DNA of 64,000 nt from Nocardioides iriomotensis (lineage in GTDB: Bacteria; Actinomycetota; Actinomycetes; Propionibacteriales; Nocardioidaceae), in the NCBI RefSeq assembly GCF_004168035.1, contig NZ_SDPU01000035.1, positions 124,001 through 188,000 on the forward strand, written 5' to 3'. Shown piece by piece: positions 1-8,511 of the stretch. Both the position numbers and the translations under genes were made by a program. The notes under the pieces were generated by a model. The model worked only from the letters and a program-made list of their open reading frames with translations, searched no databases and was not told where the DNA came from. The first letter of the stretch is position 1, and each line of letters begins with the position of its first letter.

Positions 1-813
1 GCCACCGCGATGACCGCGAACCTGGTCGCGTCCGTGTCGGCGGCGCCGCTGATGCGGCTCGGCGGCTACGAGCTGGTCGGCTGGGCCAGCGTCGGCGTGT
101 GCCTGGTCGAGCTGCTGCTGGCCGCCACGCTGCCGGTCACGACCGCCCACCCCTCCCAGCGCGGGCAGCACCACGCGGTGGAGGAGACCGTCGAGGAGAC
201 GGTCCGCTACCTCGCGATGCTGCGCACCGGTGTCCGCGAGGCCGCGCGGGTGCCGGTGGTGCGGCGCGTGGTGCTGATCTACGCCTTCGTGATCGGGGCG
301 AGCGCCTACGACGAGTACTTCCCGCTGGTGGCCGCCGACCACGGCGTCGCCGCCGCGACCGTCCCCTGGCTGATCGGCCTCACCGTCCTCGGCCAGGTCG
401 CCGGCACCGCGCTGGCGGGCCGCACCGCCGGCATGTCCGCGCCCACCATGGGGCTGGTGCTGCTCGGCGCCGCGGTGCTCATCTCGGCCGGCGCGCTCGC
501 TGACCGGCCGTGGCTCGGCTTCGCCGGCATCGCGGCCGGCTACGGCCTGCTGAACAACGCGATGGTCGTCTCCGAGGCCCGGCTCCAGGACGTGATCACC
601 GGCCCTGCTCGTGCGACGGTCACCTCCACCGCCGGGCTCGCCACCGAGGTCGTCGCGCTCACGGTGTACGTCGGGTTCGCGGCCACCGGCGACCTCGCCT
701 CCGTGTCCGGGCAGGTGGCCGCGCTCGGCGTACCGATGCTGCTGGTGGCGCTGCTCGCCGCCCGCACCTTCCCGCCGTCCCCAGCCTCCGGGAACCGCCG
801 CGAGACAGGGTGA
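1..813 (+). CDS. MFS transporter, C-terminal part
   Basis: The reading frame is open from the first base, so the start lies left of the window; an internal ATG at 10 is probably not the true start. The visible 270 residues are alternating hydrophobic segments with short charged loops, such as the stretches around GLVLLGAAVLISAGALA and VGFAATGDLASVSGQVAALG, which is about the C-terminal six helices of a 12-helix major facilitator permease. Substrate cannot be told from this half. It stops 185 bases before dnaG; a 6-bp GC hairpin at 903-918 may end its transcript. Confidence 0.75.
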   Translation, partial: ATAMTANLVASVSAAPLMRLGGYELVGWASVGVCLVELLLAATLPVTTAHPSQRGQHHAVEETVEETVRYLAMLRTGVREAARVPVVRRVVLIYAFVIGASAYDEYFPLVAADHGVAAATVPWLIGLTVLGQVAGTALAGRTAGMSAPTMGLVLLGAAVLISAGALADRPWLGFAGIAAGYGLLNNAMVVSEARLQDVITGPARATVTSTAGLATEVVALTVYVGFAATGDLASVSGQVAALGVPMLLVALLAARTFPPSPASGNRRETG

Positions 814-985
814 GCCGACCCGTAGACCCAGGGCACGTCGCCCTCTCCCATGGCCTGCTGCGCGTCGCCCTGTCGGCACCCCGCGGCGTTGTCGTCGGTC
901 GACGGGGCATCCGCCCCGCCTCCCTCCTCCGCCTTGCGGGGCACTCGACCGGACGCCGCTCGCCACGGCCGAGGAGAGGGGGACG

Positions 986-991
986 TACCCT
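986..991 (+). promoter_or_regulatory. -10 element of leaderless dnaG transcript
   Basis: TACCCT matches TAnnnT and ends 7 nt before the GTG chosen for dnaG, so transcription is expected to begin at the start codon. A convincing -35 is not visible. The rest of the 814-998 gap shows only the small hairpin at 903-918. Confidence 0.5.
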
Positions 992-998
992 AGCCCCC

Positions 999-2942
999 GT
1001 GGCCGGGCTGATCAGGGACGAGGACATCGCTCTCGTCCGCGAGCGTGCCCGCATCGACGAGGTGGTCTCCGACTACGTCACGCTCAAGAACGCCGGCGGC
1101 GGCTCGATGAAGGGCCTGTGCCCGTTCCACGACGAGAAGTCACCGTCGTTCCACGTCACGCCGTCACGGGGGTTCTACCACTGTTTCGGCTGCCAGGCGG
1201 GTGGCGACGTCATCAAGTTCCTCCAGGAGGTCGACGGCCTCGGGTTCGCCGAGGCGGTCGAGCGGCTGGCCGACCGGTTCGGCGTGCAGCTGCGCTACCA
1301 GGAGTCGACGACCGGCTCAGGCAGCCCGGCGCCGCGCCGCGACACCCACCTCCGGCCGCGGCTGATCGAGGCGCACAAGCTGGCCGCGGCGTTCTACGTC
1401 GACGCGCTGTCCTCGACCGACGCGGCGGCCGGCCGGCAGTTCCTCTCCGAGCGCGGCTTCGACAAGGACGCTGCCGACACGTTCGGCATCGGCTTCGCCC
1501 CGCGCGACGGCGAGGCGCTCTACAGGCACCTGCGGCAGAAGGGTTTCACCGACACCGAGCTGGTCACCGGCGGGCTCGTCGGCCAGGGCCAGCGCGGCCA
1601 CTACGACCGGTTCCGCGGACGGCTGCTCTGGCCGATCCGTGAGACCAACGGCGACGTGATCGGGTTCGGCGCGCGGCGGATCTTCGACGACGACCGGATC
1701 GAGGCGAAGTACCTCAACACCTCCGAGACCCCGATCTACAAGAAGTCCCAGGTCCTCTACGGCATCGACCTCGCCCGCCGCGACATCGCCCGCGCCTCGC
1801 AGGCCGTCGTCGTCGAGGGCTACACCGACGTGATGGCCTGCCACCTGTCCGGTGTCCCCACCGCCGTCGCGACCTGCGGCACGGCGTTCGGCGACGACCA
1901 CGGCCGCGTGCTGCGCCGGCTGCTGCAGGACCACGACGAGTTCCGCGGTGAGGTGATCTTCACCTTCGACGGCGACGCCGCCGGGCAGAAGGCCGCGCTG
2001 CGGGCGTTCGAGGGCGACCAGAACTTCGCCGGCCAGACCTACGTCGCCGTCGAGCCCGACGGCCTCGACCCCTGCGACCTCCGGCTGCAGAAGGGCGACG
2101 CCTCCGTCCGCGAGCTCGTCGCCCGCCGGGTGCCGCTCTACCGCTTCGTGCTCGGCAACGTGGTCAGCCGCTACGACCTCGACCGCGCCGACGGCCGGGT
2201 CGACGCTCTGCGCGAGGCCTCCCGGCTGGTCTCCGCGATCCGCGACCGGTCCAAGGTCGAGGCGTTCGCCCGCGAGCTCGCCGGCATGGTCGGCGTCGAC
2301 GTCGAGGAGGCCCGCGCGGAGGTACGGCGGGCGGCGGCACGCGGCAACCGGCCCCAGCAGGACCAGCGCGCCCGGCCCGGAGGTCCCGCCGGCCCGTCCG
2401 GTCCGCCCGGTGCGACGGGACCCGCCGCGCCCGAGCGGCCGAGCGCGCCGCCGCTGCCGGACCTCAAGGACCCGCGCTTCTCGCTGGAGCGCGAGACGCT
2501 GAAGCTGGTCGTCCAGCACCCGGGCGTCGTCGGCCACGCGGCCCGCGACGTCGACGCCGACGACTTCACCCACCCGACGTACCGCGCCGTCTGGGACGCC
2601 GTCACCGCCTGCGGCGGCCCGACGTCCGCACCGGCCACCGAGGTGTGGGTGTCCAAGCTCCGCGACAACGTCGAGGACGGGCCGGTCGCGCACGCGCTCG
2701 GCGCCCTCGCCGTCGAGCCGGTGCTGTCGGCCAAGGAGCCCGACCGCGGCTACGTCAACGCCCACGTCTACCGGCTCCAGGAGCTGACCACCATGCGGCG
2801 GATCGCCGACCTGAAGTCCCGGCTGCAACGCACCAACCCGGTCGAGCACGCCACCGACTACAACCGGATGTTCGGCGAGCTCGTCGCGCTCGAGCAGCAC
2901 CGCCGCACGCTGCGCGAGAAGGCGATCGGCGGCGAGGGCTGA
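999..2942 (+). CDS. dnaG: DNA primase DnaG
   Basis: Synthesises RNA primers for DNA replication and binds the DnaB helicase through its C-terminus. GTG 999 gives 647 aa, normal for actinobacterial DnaG. The zinc site is Cys41, His44, Cys62, Cys65 (CPFH and HCFGC). The Toprim core holds the Glu of VVEGYTDV near residue 273 and the metal-binding FDGDAAG near 324. A Gly/Pro-rich linker near residues 450-490 precedes the helicase-binding domain. A longer open frame runs upstream to 510 but has no primase sequence before 999, and the -10 hexamer just upstream supports this start. The stop overlaps the next start codon (TGATG), so the two genes are translationally coupled. Confidence 0.97.
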   Translation: MAGLIRDEDIALVRERARIDEVVSDYVTLKNAGGGSMKGLCPFHDEKSPSFHVTPSRGFYHCFGCQAGGDVIKFLQEVDGLGFAEAVERLADRFGVQLRYQESTTGSGSPAPRRDTHLRPRLIEAHKLAAAFYVDALSSTDAAAGRQFLSERGFDKDAADTFGIGFAPRDGEALYRHLRQKGFTDTELVTGGLVGQGQRGHYDRFRGRLLWPIRETNGDVIGFGARRIFDDDRIEAKYLNTSETPIYKKSQVLYGIDLARRDIARASQAVVVEGYTDVMACHLSGVPTAVATCGTAFGDDHGRVLRRLLQDHDEFRGEVIFTFDGDAAGQKAALRAFEGDQNFAGQTYVAVEPDGLDPCDLRLQKGDASVRELVARRVPLYRFVLGNVVSRYDLDRADGRVDALREASRLVSAIRDRSKVEAFARELAGMVGVDVEEARAEVRRAAARGNRPQQDQRARPGGPAGPSGPPGATGPAAPERPSAPPLPDLKDPRFSLERETLKLVVQHPGVVGHAARDVDADDFTHPTYRAVWDAVTACGGPTSAPATEVWVSKLRDNVEDGPVAHALGALAVEPVLSAKEPDRGYVNAHVYRLQELTTMRRIADLKSRLQRTNPVEHATDYNRMFGELVALEQHRRTLREKAIGGEG

Positions 2943-3487
2943 TGCCCGCGCTGTTCCGCCGGGCGACCAGGACGCAGGCCCCGGCCGACGTGGTCGCGCG
3001 GGCCGGGCTCGCCCGCGGCGACAAGGTGCTCTCCGCGGCCCACGCCGACGACGGCACCTGGCTGGTCGCCTCGCGCACCGCGCTGGTGCTGGTGCCGCCG
3101 GCCGAGGCCGCCGACGACGACAAGGTCACGACGCTGCCCTGGCAGGAGATCGAGTCCGCCGGCTGGAACCGCGACGACGACCGGTTCCGGGTCAGCGAGG
3201 TGGGGGAGTACGGCCGCCCTCGCGCCCGGCACGCGTTCACCCTCCACGAGGCCTCCGAGCTGCTCGCCGTCGTGCGCGAGCGGGTCACCGCCTCGGTGGT
3301 GCTCCAGCGCCGCGTCGCCGTCCGCGGACGCCGCGGGCTCACGGTCGTCGCGCGCCGGGCGCCGAACACCGACGCCGCCCTGACCTGGTCCTACGAGCTC
3401 GACGCCGGCCTCGACCCCGACGACCCCGAGGTGCGTGACCTCGCCGAGCGCGGCCTGCGGGCCGCCGCCGAGGAGCTGGGCCTCTGA
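2942..3487 (+). CDS. hypothetical protein coupled to dnaG
   Basis: A 181-residue soluble protein whose ATG overlaps the dnaG stop. No signal peptide or membrane segment is present. The centre (residues about 25-110) alternates short beta-like stretches (TWLVASRTALVLVPP, LPWQEIESAGWNRDDDRFRV) in a way that suggests a PH-like or GRAM-like beta domain; the C-terminus is a charged helix ending RGLRAAAEELGL. I recognise no catalytic motif. Proteins of this shape downstream of dnaG are familiar in Nocardioides-like genomes, but their function is unknown to me. Confidence 0.8.
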   Translation: MPALFRRATRTQAPADVVARAGLARGDKVLSAAHADDGTWLVASRTALVLVPPAEAADDDKVTTLPWQEIESAGWNRDDDRFRVSEVGEYGRPRARHAFTLHEASELLAVVRERVTASVVLQRRVAVRGRRGLTVVARRAPNTDAALTWSYELDAGLDPDDPEVRDLAERGLRAAAEELGL

Positions 3488-3504
3488 CACCGGGGGAGGG
3501 GATG

Positions 3505-3527
3505 GCCCCCTGAACCCGTGAGGGGGC
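3505..3527 (+). terminator. hairpin after dnaG operon
   Basis: Perfect 7-bp stem GCCCCCT/AGGGGGC with a 9-nt loop, 18 nt after the stop codon of the dnaG-coupled gene. It lacks a U-tract, as is usual in high-G+C actinobacteria. Confidence 0.45.
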
Positions 3528-3640
3528 AGCTCCACCTGCTCGTCACCGGCGCGTCGTGGCACGAGTGACGCCTCGGCGGGCCGGCGGGCGGCCGGGGAGC
3601 CGGGCCGGAAACCCCTACGGTTCCGACGGTTCCGCCCGAT

Positions 3641-3670
3641 TTAACGATCCGGGAGACGGCTTGCTACCGT
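3641..3670 (+). promoter_or_regulatory. promoter of tRNA-Asn
   Basis: TTAACG (3641-3646), an 18-bp spacer and TACCGT (3665-3670) resemble a primary-sigma promoter. The expected start, about 3677, is six bases upstream of the mature tRNA 5' end. Confidence 0.6.
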
Positions 3671-3682
3671 ATCCCCGCACGA

Positions 3683-3755
3683 TCCCCTGTAGCTCAATTG
3701 GCAGAGCATTCGGCTGTTAACCGGAGGGTTGTTGGTTCGAGTCCAACCGGGGGAG
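3683..3755 (+). tRNA. tRNA-Asn(GTT)
   Basis: A 73-nt cloverleaf. Acceptor arms 3683-3689 and 3748-3754 pair, D-stem GCTC/GAGC, anticodon stem TTCGG/CCGGA, anticodon GTT at 3716-3718, T-arm GTTGG-TTCGAGT-CCAAC, discriminator G. The CCA end is not encoded. Confidence 0.97.
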
Positions 3756-3760
3756 CTGAG

Positions 3761-3782
3761 ACGGGCCCTGTGAGGGGCCCGT
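3761..3782 (+). terminator. terminator of tRNA-Asn
   Basis: Perfect 8-bp hairpin ACGGGCCC/GGGCCCGT with a 6-nt loop, beginning 6 nt after the tRNA and followed by the pyrimidine-rich run TCCTCATTT. Confidence 0.7.
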
Positions 3783-3841
3783 TCCTCATTTCCGGGGTTG
3801 CCGGACGTTTCCCGGCCGGGCTCGCTGGGCACCGGCGCGGC

Positions 3842-4864
3842 GTGGACACCAACCCCGACACCCGCGCCGACACCTCGCCCGACTCCCCGACCGAGCTCAC
3901 GAAGCAGTCGTGGAAGTACGTCGTGCGCAAGACCGTGCGCGAGTTCGCCGACGACGAGTGCACCGACCTGGCCGCGGCGCTCACCTACTACGCCGTGCTC
4001 GCGATGTTCCCCGGCTTCATCGCCCTGCTCTCCCTGGTCGGCCTGGTCGGGAAGGGACAGCAGACCGCGCAGACGCTGCTCGACATCCTCGACCAGCTCG
4101 GTGCCGGCTCCATCGCCGAGACGCTCGAGCCGACCCTGATGACGCTGGCGACGGCCGACCAGGCAGCCGGCGTCGCGTTCGTCGTCGGTCTCGCGGGTGC
4201 GGTCTGGTCCGCGTCCGGGTACGTCGGGTCGTTCGGCCGGGCGATGAACCGGGTGTACGAGATCCGGGAGGGCCGGCCGATCTGGAAGCTGCGGCCCTGG
4301 ATGCTGCTCGTCACCCTCGTCGTGCTGCTGCTCGCGGTGGTCGTCGCGCTCGCGCTGGTGCTGACCGGACCGGCTGCGCAGGCGGTCGGTGACGCCCTCG
4401 GGCTCGGGTCCACCGTTGTCACGGTCTGGAACATCGCGAAGTGGCCCGTGATGCTGCTCGCCGTCATCGTCGCGGTGGCGGTCCTCTACTACGCCACGCC
4501 CAACGTGCGGCAGCCGAAGTTCCGCTGGGTCAGCGTCGGCGCCGTGCTGGCGATCGTGGTGTGGATCGTGGCCTCGGCAGCGTTCGGGTTCTACGTGTCG
4601 AACTTCAGCTCCTACAACAAGACCTACGGCGCGCTGGCCGGCGCGATCGTGTTCCTTCTGTGGCTGTGGATCAGCAACCTCGCGCTGCTCTTCGGGGCAG
4701 AGCTGGACGCCGAGCTTGAGCGCGGCCGCGAGCTGCAGTCCGGGCTGCCGGCCGAGGAGCAGATCCAGCTGCCGGCGCGTGACACCCGCAACATCGAGAA
4801 GGCCGAGGCCAAGGCGCGCGAGGACGTCGAGCGCGGTCGGAGGATCCGCCGCCACCGCGGGTGA
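3842..4864 (+). CDS. YihY/BrkB family inner-membrane protein
   Basis: An integral membrane protein with about six hydrophobic segments. It carries the family hallmarks: an N-terminal amphipathic stretch ending DLAAALTYYAVLAMFPGFIALLS, the SASGYVGSFGRAMNRVYE loop, the FYVSNFSSYNKTYGALAGAI region and a final helix LLWLWISNLALLFGAELDAE. The 340-residue length from GTG 3842 is usual; the frame stays open upstream only because it crosses the tRNA gene. Although once named ribonuclease BN, the family has no proven nuclease role. The acidic/basic tail (residues about 300-340) is cytoplasmic. Confidence 0.88.
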   Translation: MDTNPDTRADTSPDSPTELTKQSWKYVVRKTVREFADDECTDLAAALTYYAVLAMFPGFIALLSLVGLVGKGQQTAQTLLDILDQLGAGSIAETLEPTLMTLATADQAAGVAFVVGLAGAVWSASGYVGSFGRAMNRVYEIREGRPIWKLRPWMLLVTLVVLLLAVVVALALVLTGPAAQAVGDALGLGSTVVTVWNIAKWPVMLLAVIVAVAVLYYATPNVRQPKFRWVSVGAVLAIVVWIVASAAFGFYVSNFSSYNKTYGALAGAIVFLLWLWISNLALLFGAELDAELERGRELQSGLPAEEQIQLPARDTRNIEKAEAKAREDVERGRRIRRHRG

Positions 4865-4875
4865 CCCGGGCCGGC

Positions 4876-5388
4876 TCAGCCGACGACCTCGCTGCGGCGC
4901 TCCATCAGGACGACGTCACGCCACCGGCCGTCGCACGGGCCGCCGCGCATCAGCCCCAGCCGGCGCCGCACGCCGACCTCGACGAAGCCCGCCGCGCGGT
5001 GCAGCGCGAGGCTCGCGACGTTCTCGGGGAAGATGCCGGACTGGATCGTCCAGATGCCCGCGGCCTCGGTCGACGCCACCAGCGCGTCGAGCAGGGCCCG
5101 GCCGACGCCGCGGCCGCGGGCTGCCGGGTCGACGTACACCGAGTGCTCGACGACGCCGCGGTAGACCGGGCGCGTGGACGTGGGGGAGCAGGCCACCCAG
5201 CCGACGAGCCCGAGGTCGGCGTCGAGCGCGACGAAGCGGTGGTCGGCGAGCCGGGCGGCGTCGAAGTCCTCCCAGCGCGGCACCTCGGTCTCGAACGTCG
5301 CGTGGCCCTCCTCGATACCGGCGGCGTAGACAGCCGCCACCCAGGGCCAGTGGGTCGCTGCGAGCGGGACGGTCCGGAGCGCGGTCAC
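4876..5388 (-). CDS. GNAT acetyltransferase, phosphinothricin/methionine sulfoximine type
   Basis: A 170-residue GCN5-related N-acetyltransferase. The acetyl-CoA pyrophosphate loop is ARGRGVGRALL (residues about 88-98). The order VYAAGIEEGHATFETEVP near the N-terminus and IFPENVASLALHRAAGFVEVG in the last third are typical of the Pat/MddA subgroup, which acetylates phosphinothricin or methionine sulfoximine and sulfone. The real substrate here is unknown. GTG 5388 sits 6 nt after GACACT, a -10-like hexamer, suggesting its own leaderless transcript. It converges with the BrkB gene, with an 11-bp gap. Confidence 0.88.
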   Translation of the reverse strand: MTALRTVPLAATHWPWVAAVYAAGIEEGHATFETEVPRWEDFDAARLADHRFVALDADLGLVGWVACSPTSTRPVYRGVVEHSVYVDPAARGRGVGRALLDALVASTEAAGIWTIQSGIFPENVASLALHRAAGFVEVGVRRRLGLMRGGPCDGRWRDVVLMERRSEVVG

Positions 5389-5394
5389 CGGCGC

Positions 5395-5400
5395 AGTGTC
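5395..5400 (-). promoter_or_regulatory. -10-like element of the GNAT gene
   Basis: GACACT on the minus strand, 6 nt before GTG 5388; it departs from TAnnnT at the first base but has the same spacing as the other leaderless genes here. Confidence 0.3.
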
Positions 5401-5434
5401 GCGCGGCGACGTTTCGGGGATGTGACGCGCCGCC

Positions 5435-6184
5435 CTACTCTCCCCAGCCCATCGGGAAGACCTCGAACGCGGTGGCGTGCGCGACCCCGAGCCGCTGCCC
5501 GGTCGCCCGCGAGATGCCCTCCAGGAACTCCGCCGGGTCGAAGTGCTCCCAGCCGAGCCCGTCGATGTACGCCGTGTGCGCCTTCAGCGACTCGACGCCG
5601 GCGTCGAACGTGTCGGTGATGTCGACGGCGCTGTCGGACTGCGGCGAGCTCGCCGCCCAGACCGCCTTCACCCCGCCCCACGGCTCCAGGCCGTCCTGCT
5701 CGAGCTGCTCGCGGAACACCCACCGGTTGCCGGCGTCACGCACCGCGTCGAGCGTCGCCTTGCCGGTCGCGATGTGGTCGGCCTGGTTGAGGTTGCGGCC
5801 GCCCCAGGTGTCGCGGAAGTTGTTGGTCACCACGACGTCCGGCCGGTGCCGGCGCACCGAGCCGGCGATGGCGCGTCGCAGGGGGACGCCGTACTCCAGG
5901 ACGCCGTCGGGCAGGTGCAGGAAGTCGACCACGTCGACGCCGACGATCCGTGCGGACTCGACCTGCTCGGCCTCGCGCACCTCGCGGCACTGGTCGGGGT
6001 GCATCCCGTCGATGCCGGCCTCGCCGCTGGTCACCATGCAGTAGGCGACCGTCTTGCCCTGGCCGGTCCAGCGCGCCACGGCCGCGGCGGCGCCGAACTC
6101 CATGTCGTCGGGGTGGGCGACGACGCAGAGCATCCGCTCCCAGTCCTCGTCGAGCGGCGTCAGGGGCGGGGGAGCGTCGGTCAT
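5435..6184 (-). CDS. PIG-L family zinc-dependent deacetylase
   Basis: A 249-residue LmbE/PIG-L deacetylase. Zinc-binding AHPDDMEFG occurs at residues 23-31, and a later His is in NQADHIATG. Family members remove acetyl groups from N-acetylglucosaminyl compounds, including the MshB step and mycothiol S-conjugate amidase in mycothiol metabolism; which substrate applies here cannot be decided. The sequence lacks a signal peptide, so it is cytoplasmic. ATG 6184 follows the hexamer TAGGGT by 6 nt. Confidence 0.9.
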   Translation of the reverse strand: MTDAPPPLTPLDEDWERMLCVVAHPDDMEFGAAAAVARWTGQGKTVAYCMVTSGEAGIDGMHPDQCREVREAEQVESARIVGVDVVDFLHLPDGVLEYGVPLRRAIAGSVRRHRPDVVVTNNFRDTWGGRNLNQADHIATGKATLDAVRDAGNRWVFREQLEQDGLEPWGGVKAVWAASSPQSDSAVDITDTFDAGVESLKAHTAYIDGLGWEHFDPAEFLEGISRATGQRLGVAHATAFEVFPMGWGE

Positions 6185-6190
6185 GCGCGC

Positions 6191-6196
6191 ACCCTA
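6191..6196 (-). promoter_or_regulatory. -10 element of PIG-L gene
   Basis: TAGGGT on the minus strand, 6 nt before ATG 6184; predicts a leaderless transcript. Confidence 0.5.
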
Positions 6197-7444
6197 ACCC
6201 CCGTTGGACGAGAAGTGCTGGTAGTCGGGGTGTCCCCAGCGAGCACCCCACGCCCAGCCGAGTGCCTGGAACTTCCTGTGCACGACGCCGCCCGCCACGA
6301 TCACCCCGCGGCGGTACGGCGACCGGTCGAGGTAGCGACGCGAGCCGGCCGGGTAGACGCGGCTGCTGGTGACGTAGGGGTTCTCGCGGGTGTTGATGTC
6401 GACGGCGTTGCCGTAGGAGTGCTGCGAGATCCGGTAGGGGTTCCCGGTGACCGGCCGGCAGTTGAACGCCGACGTGTTCCCCGCGCGCATCGCCGCCTTG
6501 TCGGACCCGCTCGGCGTGCGCCGACCGCCGGCGTAGAAGTGGTCGGCCGGCCGCATCCGGCGGATCGGGAAGCCCTGGGCGAACGCCGCCTTCAGCACCT
6601 TCACGACCGCGCGCGCCTCGCCGGCGCGGACGACCAGGGCGCCGCGGTCGACCCGGCCGTCGTAGCCCCAGTGGTTGACCCGCACCATGCGCAGCCCGGC
6701 CGGACCGACCGGGCAGCCGGCCCGCCAGGAGTGCGGTACGTCGGACGCGGCGAGCGGCCCGGACACGCTCGGCGCGGCGACGGCCCGGACCCTCCGCTCG
6801 ACGGTGCGCGACACGACCTTGCCGCCGTCGGGGAGCAGCGCCTTGGCGCGGAGCTTGGTCCGGCCGGCGCGGTCGGTGGACCAGGTGGCGGCCCAGGCGC
6901 CGGCGCCGTCGGTCGTCGCCCGGGCCTCGGTGCGCCACCGGTCGCCGGCCTTGCGCTGCACCTTGACGACCGCGCCGGCAGCGGCCGGTGACACCTGGCC
7001 ACTGACCGTGTGGTCACGCAGCGCGACGAGGTCCTTGTCCACCTCGAGGGTGACCGCGCGCTCGGTGGGGGACGGCGTCACGTGCACGACGAGGCGCCCG
7101 GTCGAGACGAGCTCGCCGTCACTGACCTGGTAGTCGACGACGACGTCGCCGGAGTCGCCCGCGCCGGTGGTGACGGTGACGTCGGCCGGCGAGTACGTCG
7201 CGCGGGGGTCGCCCGCGACGCCCACGACCTCCAGCCGAGGCGGCTCGCCCGCGGGCCGGCCGACGCCGTCGTCGGTGTCGTTGGCGAGCACGGGGACGGT
7301 CACCGCCTGGCCGGCCTGGACGGTCGCCTCGTCCGGCGCGGCGGCCGGCGGCTGGTTGGGTGCCTGCTGGGCGACGGCGGCACCCACCGGACCGGCGAGC
7401 AGGAGCAGCGCGAGGGGAGCGAGGAGGAGACCGGGTCGGGACAT
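6194..7444 (-). CDS. secreted M15 D-Ala-D-Ala carboxypeptidase-like protein
   Basis: A 416-residue exported protein. Residues 1-26 form a signal peptide (LLLAPLALLLLAGPVGAAVAQ). An Ig/cadherin-like segment with the tandem-repeat phrase VPVLANDTDDG follows, then a second beta domain. The C-terminal about 130 residues hold the M15 peptidase signature: zinc His and Asp in SQHSYGNAVDIN and the last His in PDYQHFSSN. The likely role is trimming cell-wall peptides. It starts 20 bp after the lipoprotein gene upstream on the same strand, behind a GGAAGG ribosome site, so both probably share one mRNA. The stop lies 9 bp from the PIG-L start. Confidence 0.85.
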   Translation of the reverse strand: MSRPGLLLAPLALLLLAGPVGAAVAQQAPNQPPAAAPDEATVQAGQAVTVPVLANDTDDGVGRPAGEPPRLEVVGVAGDPRATYSPADVTVTTGAGDSGDVVVDYQVSDGELVSTGRLVVHVTPSPTERAVTLEVDKDLVALRDHTVSGQVSPAAAGAVVKVQRKAGDRWRTEARATTDGAGAWAATWSTDRAGRTKLRAKALLPDGGKVVSRTVERRVRAVAAPSVSGPLAASDVPHSWRAGCPVGPAGLRMVRVNHWGYDGRVDRGALVVRAGEARAVVKVLKAAFAQGFPIRRMRPADHFYAGGRRTPSGSDKAAMRAGNTSAFNCRPVTGNPYRISQHSYGNAVDINTRENPYVTSSRVYPAGSRRYLDRSPYRRGVIVAGGVVHRKFQALGWAWGARWGHPDYQHFSSNGG

Positions 7445-7464
7445 CGGGGGCTGCCTTCCGGTGG

Positions 7465-8232
7465 TCAGCGGGTGCGGAACGAGCGGGCGAGGGCGCGGGC
7501 CGAGGCCGGGTCGAGCGGTGGGTCGTTGATCCGGCTCTGCGCGGCCACCAGCACGACGGAGTCGCCGTCGAGCACCGCCAGCTCGGTCCACGGGTCCGAC
7601 TGCTGCGTCCTGCCGTTGACCAGCACGCCGGCGCCGTACGCCCGGAGGTCGGAGACGTACGGACCGACCGCGCCGCCGTCGACGCCGACGCACGCGCGGA
7701 GGTTCGCGCTGCGGCCGCCGAAGAACGACCGCGCGCTCGCCGCGTCCGCGAACTGGCTGCGGATCGCGATCACCTTTGTGCCGCCCGCCGCGTAGTCGAC
7801 CTCGAGGGCGTGGGTCGGCCGCGGCATGGGCGTACGGCGTGCGCAGCCGAACGGCACGGCCGTCTGCACGATCTCGCCGGGGTCGCGCGCGAGCGCGGGC
7901 GTGCCGTTGCCGAGGTAGCCCTCCTCGGTGTCACCGGGGTCGACGACGTACGACCAGCCGGCGCCGAGGTCGCGCGGGCGCGGGAAGTCGCGCCGGCTCA
8001 GCCGGCCCGAGCGCTGCCCGGGTGTCTCGAGCCCGTCCGGGCCGGACGAGGCCGGCTCGGTCGGCTCGGTCGGCTCGGTCGCAGCGGACGACTCGGCGGT
8101 GGCGGTCTCGCCCGCGCCCGCCGTCGACGGTCCGGGCGCGGCAGGGGTGGCGGGCTCGCCCGCACAGCCCGCGGCCGTCAGGGCGACGGCAGCCAGCAGG
8201 GTCCACAGGTGGCGGTCCCGAGCCCGAGTCAT
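7465..8232 (-). CDS. lipoprotein of unknown function
   Basis: A 255-residue lipoprotein. The signal peptide ends in LTAAGC, with Cys about residue 21, followed by a long Ala/Thr/Glu/Pro-rich spacer (to about residue 65) and a folded domain of about 185 residues with conserved-looking Cys in FGCARR and LRACVG. The domain layout resembles extracytoplasmic sensor-type lipoproteins near wall enzymes, but I cannot name a family. ATG 8232 stands 6 nt after TACCCT. It is the promoter-proximal gene of a pair with the M15 peptidase. Confidence 0.75.
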   Translation of the reverse strand: MTRARDRHLWTLLAAVALTAAGCAGEPATPAAPGPSTAGAGETATAESSAATEPTEPTEPASSGPDGLETPGQRSGRLSRRDFPRPRDLGAGWSYVVDPGDTEEGYLGNGTPALARDPGEIVQTAVPFGCARRTPMPRPTHALEVDYAAGGTKVIAIRSQFADAASARSFFGGRSANLRACVGVDGGAVGPYVSDLRAYGAGVLVNGRTQQSDPWTELAVLDGDSVVLVAAQSRINDPPLDPASARALARSFRTR

Positions 8233-8238
8233 CGAGGC

Positions 8239-8244
8239 AGGGTA
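8239..8244 (-). promoter_or_regulatory. -10 element of lipoprotein/M15 pair
   Basis: TACCCT on the minus strand, 6 nt before ATG 8232, predicting a leaderless two-gene mRNA. Confidence 0.5.
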
Positions 8245-8261
8245 CCGAGCCCGCGCCCCGG

Positions 8262-8444
8262 CTAGAAGAAGCCGCCACCCTTCGGCTTGTCCTCGATGTG
8301 GTGCCACGCGTGCGGTGCGAGCGTGTGGCGGGTGCCGTCCTCCATCACCACCACGAGGTAGCCGGCCTGGTTGAAGCTGTAGGACGCGCGGTCGCCGTAC
8401 TCCGTGGGGGCGCCGTCCGCGCTGCCGTAGACGAGGAATGCCAT
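8262..8444 (-). CDS. small hypothetical protein (60 aa)
   Basis: Starts MAFLVYGSADGAPTEYG and ends HHIEDKPKGGGFF. A short beta-rich protein with the phrase GYLVVVMEDGTRHTLAPHAWHH. The frame is open further upstream to 8681, but that part overlaps the DinB gene on the other strand. ATG 8444 lies 6 nt after CAGGCT, a -10-like hexamer, so I chose it. Function unknown. Confidence 0.6.
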   Translation of the reverse strand: MAFLVYGSADGAPTEYGDRASYSFNQAGYLVVVMEDGTRHTLAPHAWHHIEDKPKGGGFF

Positions 8445-8498
8445 GCCGGAAGCCTGGCAGACGGCGACGGCCGGATGGCGGATGTCGGTGCCCGGCAC

Positions 8499-8504
8499 TA
8501 GCGT
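8499..8504 (+). promoter_or_regulatory. -10 element of DinB/pentapeptide gene
   Basis: TAGCGT ends 7 nt before ATG 8512. Confidence 0.5.
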
Positions 8505-8511
8505 CGCGACC

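Noticed and set aside
1317-2900. A 527-codon minus-strand open frame opposite dnaG
   Set aside because: Antisense shadow of the primase gene; no motif or signal of its own.
3698-3841. Extension of the BrkB-family ORF upstream into the tRNA-Asn gene
   Set aside because: The bases are part of the tRNA and its terminator hairpin; the family N-terminus begins after 3842.
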